A stretch of DNA of 64,000 nt. Source: Lycorma delicatula. Taxonomy: Eukaryota; Arthropoda; Insecta; Hemiptera; Fulgoridae. Location: NCBI RefSeq assembly GCF_047948215.1, contig NC_134465.1, forward strand, positions 14,459,022 through 14,523,021, in the 5' to 3' direction. Shown piece by piece: positions 35,061-45,922 of the stretch (position 1 is the stretch's first letter; the number at the start of each line of letters is the position of its first letter). A program made the translations under genes and the position numbers. The notes under the pieces are model-generated. The model did no database searches. It saw nothing but the letters and a program-made list of their open reading frames with translations, and was not told where the DNA came from.

Positions 35061-36499
35061 TTACATTCGTCACCGAACAAGACACGATAAAGAAAGTGTT
35101 CATAGTAACACTACATCGTTTTCACTGCGAAGCTAGCACGCAAATCATAATCCGTAAGTTTTAGAGCTTGTAACAGCTATAAAAGATACGCACGCAGACG
35201 TAAACGTTTCCTTAAAACCCCTCACACAGCCATCACTAGAACGGCTAGCCTTTTTAGCGGATTACGCACAGAAGACTCTTACACGTTCAACATTGTCTTC
35301 GGACACACTCGGTCGTTCTGTACCCTTTCATTTACAAATACAGCAGACGGTTTCAAATTGTTTATACCTCATACCAATTTTATTGTTACTCGGCGATCAC
35401 GACAGAACTTAAAAACGTCACGCACGTCAAACTGTAATTACAGATTCACTGTTTGCAAACTGCAAAACGCAGAACTCTTTCTGTCGGGGGGGGTCGCCAT
35501 CTTTTCTACTGGCGCTTTCAAGCCCGAACTTACAGAAAACAGTTTACGAGCTTGCACAGAGCTAAAATTATACGAGTCTTTTTTTCATTCGGCTTATAAT
35601 TAATCTGTATACGTGAAATTGAGAAATATTACGTTTAATTTAAAACCCCGATATTCATTTTGAAACGCAGGATATCTATTATATCATATTAAAATTAGGT
35701 ATAACTGTTTGTTTATGTTTGTTACGGTAGCACGAACGTTTTTCCGTTCTCACCTACGGTACGAATAATTTTCACGACGCACAACAAGATTTCCTAAACT
35801 AGTTCTCTAGTTTTCTACGGCCCACGATCCTCGCTCCTCTATTTCGTAGTTTCTCCACTGCTCCGAAGCGAAAGCAGTGAAAGCATTTTATACATAACGC
35901 TTATACGAATGCCCGATTAACGGAAATTTTAAAAAGTCTGTTGTATTGTATAGATATTTCACGTAGCGCTTTATTTATTTATTGATTTTTATCAATATTG
36001 ATATTTTTTTTAATTTTATTTGTTTAAAATTTATTTTAATTGGATTTTTTAATATATAATATATATATTATAGTAATTTTATACGATTTGGTTTTTCTTT
36101 CCGGAAGATTTAATTACAAATCTCTTCTTTTCTTTCCGGCTATCATTATAATAAAGTATAATAGAATGTAATACTATCCGTCTACTACAGTAATAGTAAT
36201 AACGTAAGATGACGCCGAAAAATTACAAGTTTAAAATAATATTTTTAATTTGTAACTGTGGCTGTACGATGTTTATTTTATTTATTCTTTCAAAGTTGTC
36301 TGCAGCAGAAAAACATCAACGGCTTAAAAATAAATTTTAAATTACATATTCTATTTATAAAAGTTGGCGTTGAGTTAAGTTTCTACGGCGCCAACTTTTT
36401 ATTTTTTACATAATTACTGTCTTATAAACAAAGTTTATTAGATATTTTACATAAAGTGAAATAATAATCGCTAAGCGTTTGGCACCGCCGGTATTAATA
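35061..36499. other. Non-coding gap with one dispersed repeat
   Basis: Holds the repeat at 35445-35665 (listed separately). Otherwise it is AT-rich with a TA-rich stretch near 36050-36075. A small frame at 36270 (start MFILFILSKLSAA) looks signal-peptide-like but is only 23 codons and has no context. Confidence 0.3.
35445..35665 (+). repeat. Dispersed repeat, copy 1 of 2
   Basis: Shares AACTGCAAAACGCAGAA, TTTCTGT..GG...TCGC.ATCT, TGGCGCT.TCAAG and a downstream AAAACCC(C/T)GATATTC block in the same order and spacing with 48438-48630. The first block is itself palindromic around CTGCAAAACGCAG. Class unknown. Confidence 0.5.
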
Positions 36500-36925
36500 C
36501 AATTGAATAAATAAAATTTTTTTCACTTACCGACAATGTAAGAAGTGAAAATCCTAGCACTTTCGGAGCGCTTACTTCATCTTCAGGTATTTTCAGGGAT
36601 GTTAATTTAAATTCAAATCGATAATCGTTTTTAAAATTAATTCGTACGTCAATAAAGCAGGAACGTCATAATAGTAACGTCAATAATTGTCGCAGTTATT
36701 ATTGTAATAATAGTCGCAAACGTCTTACAAACATGACGTTACTGTCTTATTGACGTACGAATTAATTTTATTCTGACGACCAACTATTATAAACATAACA
36801 GTTTTATTTTAAGAACGATTATCGAATTTAAATTAACATCCCTGAAGATGGAGTAACAGCTCCGAAAGTACTAGGATTTACACTTTTTAGATTGTCGGTA
36901 AGTGGAAATTTATGTATACAATTGA
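36500..36925. mobile_element. Foldback element with hammerhead-like motifs in both arms
   Basis: Inverted repeat of about 425 bp. Outer CAATTG at 36500 and 36919; CACTTACCGACAAT at 36524-36537 is matched exactly by ATTGTCGGTAAGTG at 36891-36904; arms continue for about 130 bp with moderate divergence around an AT-rich centre rich in AATAATAGTCGC. Each arm carries a hammerhead-ribozyme-like core in opposite orientation (separate entry). Hammerhead motifs in repeats are known from the pseudo-LTRs of Penelope-like retroelements and from retrozymes, which suggests this is a derivative of such an element. No coding region is present. Confidence 0.6.
36836..36878 (+). ncRNA. Hammerhead ribozyme-like motif (right arm); mirror copy at 36548-36592 on minus
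   Basis: In order: stem I strand ATCC, CTGAAGA (36842-36848), one unpaired T, stem II GGAG-loop-CTCC, GAA, then the self-complementary AGTACT, A, and GGAT, which pairs with ATCC. This fits a minimal type I hammerhead that would act as a dimer through its palindromic stem III, with cleavage after the A before GGAT. The left arm, read on minus, has CTGAAGA (36586-36580), CTCC, GAAA and AGTGCTAGGAT. Deviations: the extra T before stem II, and a damaged stem II in the left arm. Activity is unproven. Confidence 0.4.
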
Positions 36926-38288
36926 AGTATAATTACGTTAAATCTAAGGTCATATTATTTTAGATCGATAAATTTTAAACGAGTAATAATTAAAACAATT
37001 TTTTATTGTTCTTGTAACAAAATCTCAAAAAAACCTTTACATAAAAAAGTCGCTTAAGTGTAAAATACGGTACTGGTCTATTTGACCGTACAAATGTTTT
37101 TTTGTATAGCATTATGAAGCGACTATACATAATTCTAACAGACCATCGAGATTATATTTTAATGGAGGTTTTTGGTCTTTTTTTTTTTACATCGAATTAG
37201 TAAATACAATTCTAAAACGTATGTAACTGTTGTTAAAACGCAAGGTTACGGAATAAAAAAATTTCATTTAATTATTTTTAGAACCGAAAAATATAATTAA
37301 ATAAAAGATAGAAATTTTTAATTCTTCAAAAGTAAACCTCTGTTCTGTTCGAAAATATCTTTAAACATTAATTTTTCGTATATTTTAAAAAAGTTACGGA
37401 ATACCTTAAAATTCATAAGAGGAAAATCTGTGAAGTAAAATAAGTAAACGGCAAAATATTTTCCGAATTGATTTTTTTCCCTTCAAAAAAATTACAGAAA
37501 TAAGAATTATACGAAACGGATCCGGCAGAAATATGTTCGATTGTCAAGATTTTCGATTTCTTTAAACTTGAGTTTATTCAGCTTAGACATTTATTCGTGT
37601 TAACTTGGGTTTACTCAGCTTAGACAATTATTCGTGTTTCGGGACATCGCCCGATAACGTCCGACTTTGTGAATTTGTCGCGTAGATCCACAATGCCCCT
37701 TTCGGTTCCTGCGGACACCGAAAAACTTTCGATAGACCGATACATGTTGCATGATGTTTCGGGTATGAAAAGTTTTATGCAAAATCTTAAAAATTACCAG
37801 AAAATTTGTAATATTCGTTAATTGTAAGTAAATTAATACTTTAGAAAAATTTTTCTTTAATTTCCAAGTGAAAAACGGTTGTTGTTATCGAACGACGTGT
37901 TTATTTGTTTATTTAAATGTTTATAAAACGAAAAGTAAGAAAACGATTTTTGGCAGATAAGAGACAAAGCTCAATCGTATATTAATTACATATAATTGAC
38001 TAAGAAGTAACATGTTATAAATTCTACAATATATACGCACGGAGGGTTCCGGGATGTATTCGCCAAACTTGAGGAACAGATTTAAGACACCAAAATGAGC
38101 AAAAAAGTTCATACCGACATAAGTCCTATTTCGCTTTATTTTCCTTCTGGACGCCGTTTTGTGATTTTCAACAAAAAAATTATTTCTCCGGAACAGGTAA
38201 ACCTACTTTAATTAAAATTAGCCGATCTTAAACCAGCGTCTTATTTTAAAAACGTTTGTAACGTCACTTTCAAAATTGCGGCCGCGTT
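36926..38288. other. Non-coding gap with a 37 bp tandem duplication
   Basis: AT-rich. Units at 37565-37601 and 37602-37638 (start AACTTG(A/G)GTTTA) are a diverged tandem pair. The 63-codon minus frame 37921-38112 has no motif. Confidence 0.35.
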
Positions 38289-38726
38289 AATTATTTAATT
38301 TTCGATATCTTTGTAATTATTTGTACGATCTAGTTTTTACTTATCGCAAAATTTATTAAGCGTTTTATTTTTAAAAAATGACACCTCATTTGTAAAAATC
38401 TGTCGACAAACAATGAAATTAACCCGGTAGTACGTTTGCGCACCGTAATGCAAGGTGATAATTTTTATTAATTTACAATTATTATTTACTATCGATAATT
38501 TTTATTACATTTAGTGGAGGAAATAAAAACAGGCAACAAATTATCATCTTGCACTACGATGCGCAAGCGTCCTGCGGGGTTAATTATCTGCTATAACTCG
38601 ATTTTTGTCAACGGATTTTTACAAATGAGGTGTAATTTTGCTCAAAATAAAACGCTTAATAAATTTTGCGATAAGTAAAAACTTGATCGTACAAATAATT
38701 ACAAAGATACTAAAATTTAAATAATT
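38289..38726. mobile_element. Inverted-repeat (foldback/MITE-like) element
   Basis: Arms of about 180-190 bp: left begins AATTATTTAATTTTCGATAT, right ends with its diverged complement. Matching landmarks include TTTGTAATTATTTGTACGAT, CTTATCGCAAAATTTATTAA, the GACACCTCATTTGTAAAAAT block, and a GC-richer inner block around CGTTTGCGCACCGTA. The spacer is about 80 bp and AT-rich. There is no coding capacity. It has no similarity to the 36.5 kb foldback. Confidence 0.7.
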
Positions 38727-39097
38727 AGAGATGGAATCGCTTATACGATTTCGTTAATCCAGTCACGCGGCTCATACACAAAACACTGTTCGCTTGTAGA
38801 GAATATGTAGTGACGTGAAATATTCCACTCTAACGGAGTAGGAAGCGTAATTTAATCGAATATGTCGTAGAATTTATGTTCTAAAAGGCAACACGGAAGT
38901 AATCGGGAAGTAGTTCACCGTATATTTATCGCGATTAGTACAGTACACGACGACGAAAGCATAGGGAATAGAGAAATCTAATTTCAACAGACGGACTCTT
39001 GACAACAGTTATTTCTGGCTGTATCACCGTCAAAAGAAAGATTCAGTGTTGTTTGCGACCTGTAATTTTAGTTTAAATTATGTAGATTTTAAATATA

Positions 39098-39347
39098 ACT
39101 AGCTGACCCGGCTAATGATAAATTTGAGTATATATACATATTTTTTTTTTTTTGAGTATGATCCAAATCGGACCATAAATACAATTTTTCGAAATATCTC
39201 GAGTCAAGCGTCACCTAGCGGGTCCAAACTAATTCAGAAACCTTCGCGGACGATGCACACAACTCACCAAAATTTCATCGCAATCGGATGAATGGTATAG
39301 GGACGCATACGGAGCAAACAAACAAACATTCATTTTTGTACAATAAG
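39098..39347 (+). mobile_element. AGCTGACCCG interspersed repeat, copy 1
   Basis: Starts ACTAGCTGACCCGGC and ends in ACAAACAAACA followed by ATTTTTGTA. It contains TTTCATCGCAATCGGATGAA near the 3' end. This head and the ATCGCAATCGG-then-CAAACAAAC tail are common in insect short retroposons whose 3' end resembles RTE-type LINEs. The class is inferred from that resemblance. Confidence 0.55.
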
Positions 39348-39761
39348 ACTAGCTGACCCGACAATCCTTACCTACTGCTGCTAGACTTGAGTATATATAT
39401 AAATAGATTAAATGAACACAAATTAAAGATTGAAAAAACTGGGCATTAAGGAACATAAAAAAATGTAACCTTTCCCTTTTCCTCTCTTCACCTATTTCTC
39501 TCTTTCCCTTTTTCCTTTTACCCGTCTTCCCTTTCTCGCATAAATATTTCCACGTAACTAATACATACTAGCCAAATCGGACCGTAAATACATTTTTTTG
39601 AAATATTTCGACCCCAGTGCCACCTAGCCGGTCCGAACTAATTCAGAAACCATTGCGGGCGTGCGCACAACTCACGAAAGTTTCATCGCAATCGAATGAA
39701 CTGTATAGGAACGCGTACGGGACAAAGAAACAAACGAACAGTTTTATATATATAAAAGATA
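39348..39761 (+). mobile_element. AGCTGACCCG interspersed repeat, copy 2
   Basis: Begins where copy 1 ends. It shares ACTAGCTGACCC, AATCGGACCGTAAATAC, CCGAACTAATTCAGAAACC and TTTCATCGCAATCGAATGAA, and ends in a TATATATA tail. It has an extra pyrimidine-rich insert of about 170 bp (39410-39545) absent from copy 1. Either it inserted into the tail of copy 1, or the unit duplicated in tandem. Confidence 0.55.
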
Positions 39762-41724
39762 AGGTACGACTGAAGTCGGCGATAATCAGGTAACATTACA
39801 TAATTCCGACAGTATTCGGATGTCCAGTGTTCGGATTACACAGAGAAAAAAAAAGAAAGAGTAGCAATAAAATTTACGTTCACACAGAGATAGAAATAAC
39901 TACGTCTAACCGTTGTTCGTACCGCACGCATTTATTTGTTACTGTGAGTACAGTTTAAATTAGAGGTGGGGGTAGTGTGTCAAAGCGTAACAACAAAATA
40001 ACACTTGATGTTTGTTCCCCCTCCAAAATAGATAGTGCATCGGCAGCTGGTAAGCTTTGGATTTAACCTACGCAAGTAGTTCAGCTTTAGTCGCCGTTAT
40101 AGACTGTAATGATATAAGCGATCTCGTGCGGGTTTTGTTTAGTTATTTTAAACGATTAACTATTATCGTTATATTTTCACATTTTTATAGCGTTATAAAT
40201 GTTTATGTACGGTACAAAAATAATATATAAATTTATATTAAACAGAAATTTTTAAAATAATTTTTTCAACACAAATCGGTCTGCACTTGAACATCGCAGT
40301 GTTAAAGTAAGTGTTTACCTTATAATTTTGTACTAAAATATGTATTAATCTATAAAGATAATGTTAAGTAATAGTGTACTAGGAATTTAAAATGCTTAAT
40401 AGAATTATTTACGTGATATTCCTAAAATCTAATGCGATAGATCTTTTAATCTTATATCGTAACTTGATTTTCAAAATTCTAACAGACTTACAAAATATTT
40501 TTTCCACTGTTTTTAAATTTTACTCCTTTTAATAATCTACCGACGGTTTTCTGTTTGCAGTATAATCGTATAGATAAATTTAAAAAGCTAACAGAGTAAA
40601 GGTTAGTGTACTATCTGAAATATCTTTACTTAGTACGACCCCGGCTATTTATATAATTCCTAAACTGTTACTGATCTTAAATTTTCTGTTGACTCATAAT
40701 TTATTGTTTTTTATCTGGAAATATACTTTTTTATAATATTTAATATAAAATTTATAATAAATATTAAATATATTTTATTAACAGAATATGAATCGGTTAA
40801 CAGCAGCCCGACCGATACTTTCCTTTCATGTTTATTTATTTACCGTTTTACAACGTAGGTAAATTATTAAAAAAAATTTCCGGTGTGTATTTTTTGGTCT
40901 TTATTATTCACAAGCCTTTAATTAATTTCGTTCCTGCGTTAATTAAAGCTAATAAAATCTTTGCAGGTGTCTGATTATAATAGGATCGACATACAACGTC
41001 GAGATAAAATAAAGATAATTGGGCTTTACACCGCGTAAGAGATTCGCTGCTGGAACTAGCGAAAAAAGAATTACAGGCTTGTTCTCTCGCCAAAAAACAT
41101 TACAAATTTATATGAAATGCATTGATTTATAAAAATAATTTGGAAATATTAGGAAATAAATAAACGAAAAGCAAACATTTGAATTCATATTTTGCGAATT
41201 CATTTGGTAAAATCCGTAGAACCAGAATCTTTCCCCGGTCATTTTTTACTTGTTAAATAACTACCTTCTACCGAAACAATAACTTAATTAATTGTTACTA
41301 AACGATTAGTTATTAAGTAATTATAAACCGGAAACTCGAGATACACGCTAGTTTCACGTTTAATTTACGTAAAGTTATGTTTGAGAAAAAGTAGTTTGAC
41401 GTACCGTTAAGACCCAGGATGATTACGTGTAATAGTAAATAAGGATTTTGTAAACGCAGTTTATTTTGGCGTTTTTACAATGGAATTTCAATATTTACTA
41501 AAGCTAATAGGCATCAAAAACTATTCTAAAATTCTACACGTCTAAAAATTTCTATGTAACAAATTTTTGAAAACCGTTTCAACGATTAAGCGTTTGACCA
41601 AATAAAGAAGTAATTCTGTGAAGAAAAGCAAAATGAATCCTCTTTTACTATGTTAACTGCATTATACTTGATCTAACCGATCTTATAGATAACGTTTACA
41701 TTTTTTTAGATTGTGTTTGTTTTA
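39762..41724. other. AT-rich non-coding DNA
   Basis: Nearly 2 kb without a recognised element or supported frame. The part 39960-40120 is GC-richer. The minus 61-codon frame at 40908-41093 has no motif. Confidence 0.35.
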
Positions 41725-42860
41725 CGGGTGATTCAAAAAGGACTTAAACAACTTTAAAAGCGTATAAAAATGTATAAATGTATAAAAATTGTTTCATAGA
41801 AAAACACATCAGGTTTATCGCCCGACATTTACTTTGGTTCTGTACGGTTCCGTTTGTATTGCGACATACATCCCGCCTGAAGTCGATCTCATTCCAGACT
41901 GCAGCTAGCGAGTCGGGTGTTACCTCTGCAATCGAGGCGGTAATTCGGAATCTTAGCTCGATAAGATCAGCAGACACGTAACAAAAATCTGATCTTTAAT
42001 GAAACCCCATAAGAAGAATCTAGCCGGGTCAAATCTGGGGAGCGAGGTGGTCGTGCGATTGGATCTTCACGATCCATCGACCTGGGAATCTAGTATCAAG
42101 AAAATCTCAGACTTCTAGGCGATATTAAGGCGGTTGCCCGTCTTGATGTTAGTAATGACGTCCGTCGATCTAACTGAGGAACGAGAAAATTTTGAAGCGC
42201 GTCCAGATAAACGATACACCTCATGGAAGAAGAACGGGCCGTACAGTCTTTGTTTGCTTATGGCGCAAAAACCGTTGGCCTTAGGGTTATCACGAATGCG
42301 CTGCAAAGTTTCACGAGGGTTTTCGTTAGTCCATATTCAGTGTTCACCTTGCCGCTAATAGGAAACGTTGACTCATCGCTATAAATATATTGTTGCCTAC
42401 AATTCTATCCGTTTCCACATAAAACTACAGCCGAGCAGTAAAGTGTTGAACCACGGTTAGTTTGTACGGGCTTCAACTGGTTTCGTTTACGTAATACGCG
42501 CTAAACAGTCGTTTGCGGCACGCCAGTCTGACGTGATGCGCTTCGAGTTAATTTCTTCGGATTACCTGCAAAGCTTTCTCTGAGTTGTTCCGCAGCAGCT
42601 TAAGGGACGCGTGGTCATCCTGGTTGTGTATGTTTAACAGAACACCTTGTCTCGACGAAGGTTCGGTACTAAAAGTAAATTGTACGCGTACTAGGAGGCT
42701 CCCAACAGTACTCTCTACGAAAATTACGTTGAATTGCACTTGCCGACTGCAATCGTGAAACCAAAACGCACAGCAAGCACGTTTCGCACGAGGCAAACGT
42801 ATCTATTTTTAACAACATCGGTGACAGCGCCGGTCTGAATTCGGTACTAATGAACTGCTA
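41725..42860 (-). pseudogene. Mariner-superfamily (DDE_3-like) transposase pseudogene
   Basis: Almost the full protein span is traceable. N-terminal region near 42790-42560: RACCAFWFHDCSRQVQFNVI, then EKALQVIRRN. Middle: ISKQRLYGPFFFHEVYRLSG near 42240 (the GVIGPFFF block after the first catalytic region). C-terminal: FFLWGFIKDQIFV-like text near 42010 and IAEVTPDSLAAVWNEIDFRR near 41920, matching the VTPDMLxxVWxExDYRxDVCR ending of this family. The left terminus is near ACGGGTGATTCAAAAAGG (41727). Multiple frame changes. The same broad family as the relics at 13.5 and 53-54 kb, but a distinct copy. Confidence 0.65.
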
Positions 42861-44169
42861 AGTCAAAATTTAATGTGTTTTGCTATGAAACGCATCTGGA
42901 AGTTACCTCGAAAAATATTTATATATTTTTCATACCTAAATGTTTTTCCTTATTAACAGCGCACATTAATTCTTAACTTAATTTTCTATTTCAGTCTATT
43001 TTGTATTTAACGTAAACCTAGTCTATAACAGTAGAAAATGTGTATTATACGCGCATTCATTGACGATACTGTTACAAATTTACTTTTATATACTGCAGCA
43101 TTGATTGATATATTCTCTATTATAATATGTAATTATTTTCAGATTTTTCTGCACTATTAAAAAAGAAATAATTCGGAAAATTTTGTTTAACTGAAAAAAG
43201 AAATTCCATATTAGTCGCTTTATGTGTCGTATTTCTGTTAAGCTTACGGCGTTAAGTTACAATCTACGAATCGCTGTTATCTAAACGATCGATAATTATT
43301 TGTTACGAAATCGCTTTTAAACCGATTTGAAAGCGATCAATATTGGTAGTTGAATCGAACCGTTCAGTAAATAAATAATCGGTTTGTTTTTCATCGTAGA
43401 TTTTAAGTGCGTATCAAATTTTTACTCCTGTTGGCGGGATGATATTTTTTAAATTAATAAATGCGGTTTATATTTTCTTTGAATCAAAAAGGAATTTTAA
43501 TCAAGTTTTAAGAAAAAAAAAACGGTTTCTTTGATATATTGTTATTCAACCGTAAAATATATCGAAAAAACTGTATAACTTTATTAATAATTTTTTATTA
43601 AATATATTATCTTTATTTTATTTAGGTTTCTCATCGTATAAATAAAAATGTAATTTTTATTTAATCGATTAAATTGGCTTTTATTTAAAAAATTTTTTGA
43701 CAAATTAAAATATATGTTATATAGTATAATCGCAAAGCAAAAAATTGTAAGCAGTATTTTTTTTTTTTTTTATCAAAAATGCTTATTTCATTAAATATCT
43801 TTTATTTATACGATTTGTTAGGTTATATTTAAGAAAAATGATTTATGAACTTTTTTGGCAGGTCAGATGTGTTTAGAGGTCTTTTAGTGGAATTGTTTAG
43901 AAGTGGGCCCCACGTGCTTTATTATAGATCGTAGTGTTATCCTCTTGCCTAGTTTCATCTTTTAGATCGATCGATCGACCGACCGACTTTTACGATAATC
44001 CGGTAATCTCCAGATATTAGTGCAGTTTTTTGATTCGAGGATCGTCTGTAGCCGTGTCCTTTGTTTGTGTACCAGTGTATTTATTTTGCCGCTTACATCT
44101 CTAGATACTTAGATCGAAAATTTTTATTAATTAGAAGCCGAAAAAAGTAGCGGTCTAGGATGTTATAAT
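42861..44169. other. AT-rich non-coding DNA
   Basis: No element recognised. Notable simple text: GATCGATCGATCGACCGACC near 43967. Long A/T runs near 43510 and 43758. No supported frame. Confidence 0.35.
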
Positions 44170-44385
44170 ATTCCTAGTGAAGGCGGTTACTTTTATATAA
44201 TTTGAATAATAGATCGCGGATGCCGGTGTTTTTTGGCGGTTGGCTTTCAATTAACCACACGTCTCAGGAACGGTCAACTTAAGACTGTGCAAGACTACAC
44301 TTCATTTACAATCGGACATATCATCCTCTTAAGTAATACCTTACGGTGGTTCCGGAGACTAAACAGAAAAAGAAAGAGGGAATTT
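44170..44385 (+). mobile_element. tRNA-derived SINE, 5'-truncated, tail type B
   Basis: Begins just after the position of the B box (TCCTAGTGAAGGCGG). It continues through AATAATAGATCGCGGATGCC, the TTTTTGGCGGTTGG block and the type B tail CGGTGGTTCCGGAGACTAAA with AGAAAAAGAAAGAG. No convincing target duplication. The 92-codon frame at 44233-44511 runs through it and is not a gene. Confidence 0.7.
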
Positions 44386-44799
44386 TATATAGGAATCATC
44401 AACGTTAAAACATATAGTAGGCCTGAGCCTTCAACTACCGTCACGAGAAGGCTAACGCTTACCGCCTATGCCGTTCCGTCACACGTCAGTAGGTTAATTC
44501 GGTTAACCTAAGGGAGAAGTCGCAAAATAATTTAAGCTAATCGTTGTATTAATGAATTATGTAACCTCCTTTGATCAAAAACGGTGAAGTATAACGTTTA
44601 AATTAATTTTTGTTTGAATTTTATTTTTCGTTAGAAATTAGATTTTGACAATTTTTCTCGCAGGATGCATAGTTTTTCATCTTTTTGAGTCAACAATAGT
44701 GAATTGGCCTCCACCTACTCTCCGATCGGATTAATTTGGCGCCCTTCTTTTAATTTCAATATACTGAAAGCGTCATTTTCCTTGTTTGTTACCTTTTCC

Positions 44800-45400
44800 G
44801 TCCGTGTTATAAAGTTGAAACCGTAGTTTCGTGATTTAGAATACATCTTATAAATCGTGTTTTTATTCTCTTCCGTACCGCATTCCTTTCTCCTACCTTC
44901 TGATAAACATTCCTTATATCGTTACAAGCTATATCGTTCGACCGTCTTCTTCCAGTCGTATCGGATGAGCTCCTGTACGGCGTCAAGACAGGATCCTTCA
45001 GCTTGAGTTTCATTTTAACGATGAAGAAGAAGCGTTGCGAGGCTAAATCCGGGTAATACGGCTAAAGTGAAGCTAATACGGGTAAGATGAGCGAATCGAC
45101 GACCGTTTTCAGTCGATAAACTCAAACGCTTTGTCGGTTGTGTCGCCAGATTTCAGGTTTTTTTCATCTAGTTTTCTCCTTTAAGGGCGATTTAGACCGT
45201 CGAAGAACTCGGCGTTAATAGTTAACGCTTCAGCAACGATTTCGCACCGGAGAGTCCTGGAAATATCAAAGAAAACGACGCCGCGTAAGGGTATTTGATT
45301 AAAAAATCTGACCAAAAGCCGTATCATAAAATATAATCTTTTACCTGAGATACTTAAATAAACGGGAAACAAAGCGCAGACCCTTTTTTATCCCCCCGCC
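44800..45400 (-). pseudogene. Mariner transposase pseudogene (second subfamily)
   Basis: Minus frame 45372-45181 reads IPLRGVVFFDISRTLRCEIV then EALTINAEFFDGLNRP, matching the FFDxxGIVHxEFVPxGQTVNAEFY block. After frame changes come KKPEIWRH and then PYYPDLASQRFFFIVKMKLK near 45030, corresponding to PYSPDLAPxDFFLFPKMK with the last catalytic Asp replaced by Arg. The tail DTTGRRRSNDIACNDIRNVY...RCI aligns with the family's DTIEEIQxxS...WxxRWDRCI end. The HHDNAPAH block is unreadable. Non-functional. Confidence 0.6.
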
Positions 45401-45647
45401 ATACCATTTAGTAGCGCTCTAAGTCGGAATTCGATCGTTAGTCGTTGTATATGTGTCTATTCTCGGCGTTTATTGCAATAGCAAATATATTGTTATAATT
45501 TTAACAATAAATAATTTTTTAAGCTGTAGATTTTTTCACGAAATAATTAAAATTTACATCGTCTACGTAAACGGTTTAAAAATGTTTTTCTTTTATTTTT
45601 TCCCGTAACCGGTGTTTAGATAAAATTCATTTTATAATTGTTTACCG

Positions 45648-45656
45648 TATAAAAAG
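45648..45656 (+). promoter_or_regulatory. Candidate TATA box
   Basis: TATAAAAAG lies about 190 bp upstream of the signal-peptide-like ORF at 45839. No strong initiator was found 25-35 bp downstream. In AT-rich DNA such a string is common, so this is only a contextual call. Confidence 0.2.
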
Positions 45657-45838
45657 ACGGTGCGTGGGTTTGTGTATTTGTTTGAAGTATGCACTCAAAT
45701 TCTTATTTTAGCGCAGAGCGGACCACGTGGTATACCGGGAGGCTGCGCGCAAATGACTCATACTTCTTTATGCGAACGATTTAGCGAAAATTATATTTAC
45801 GTTCTGGAGTAAACAAGGAAAACATATCGGGGTTAAAA

Positions 45839-45922
45839 ATGTTCAACGTTATGAAACTTTTCGTCGTAATAGTTTTTGTTGTTAGTACGCTAAATTTAGT
45901 TACGATCGGCAAAAACATTTAA
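45839..45922 (+). CDS. Small ORF resembling a secretory signal peptide (possible first exon)
   Basis: 27 codons. A short start, then a Lys at residue 6, a hydrophobic core LFVVIVFVVSTLNLVTI and a Gly-Lys-Asn end before a stop. A second Met at residue 5 directly precedes the Lys and would be the more typical signal peptide start. This is the layout of insect secreted peptides, whose signal is often in its own exon, but no convincing splice donor lies before the stop. With no homologous mature region visible, it may be chance in AT-rich DNA. Nothing else around it looks genic. Confidence 0.2.
   Translation: MFNVMKLFVVIVFVVSTLNLVTIGKNI

Noticed and set aside
36270..36341. Signal-peptide-like 23-codon frame
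   Set aside because: Too short, no upstream promoter-like sequence, and frequent by chance in AT-rich DNA.
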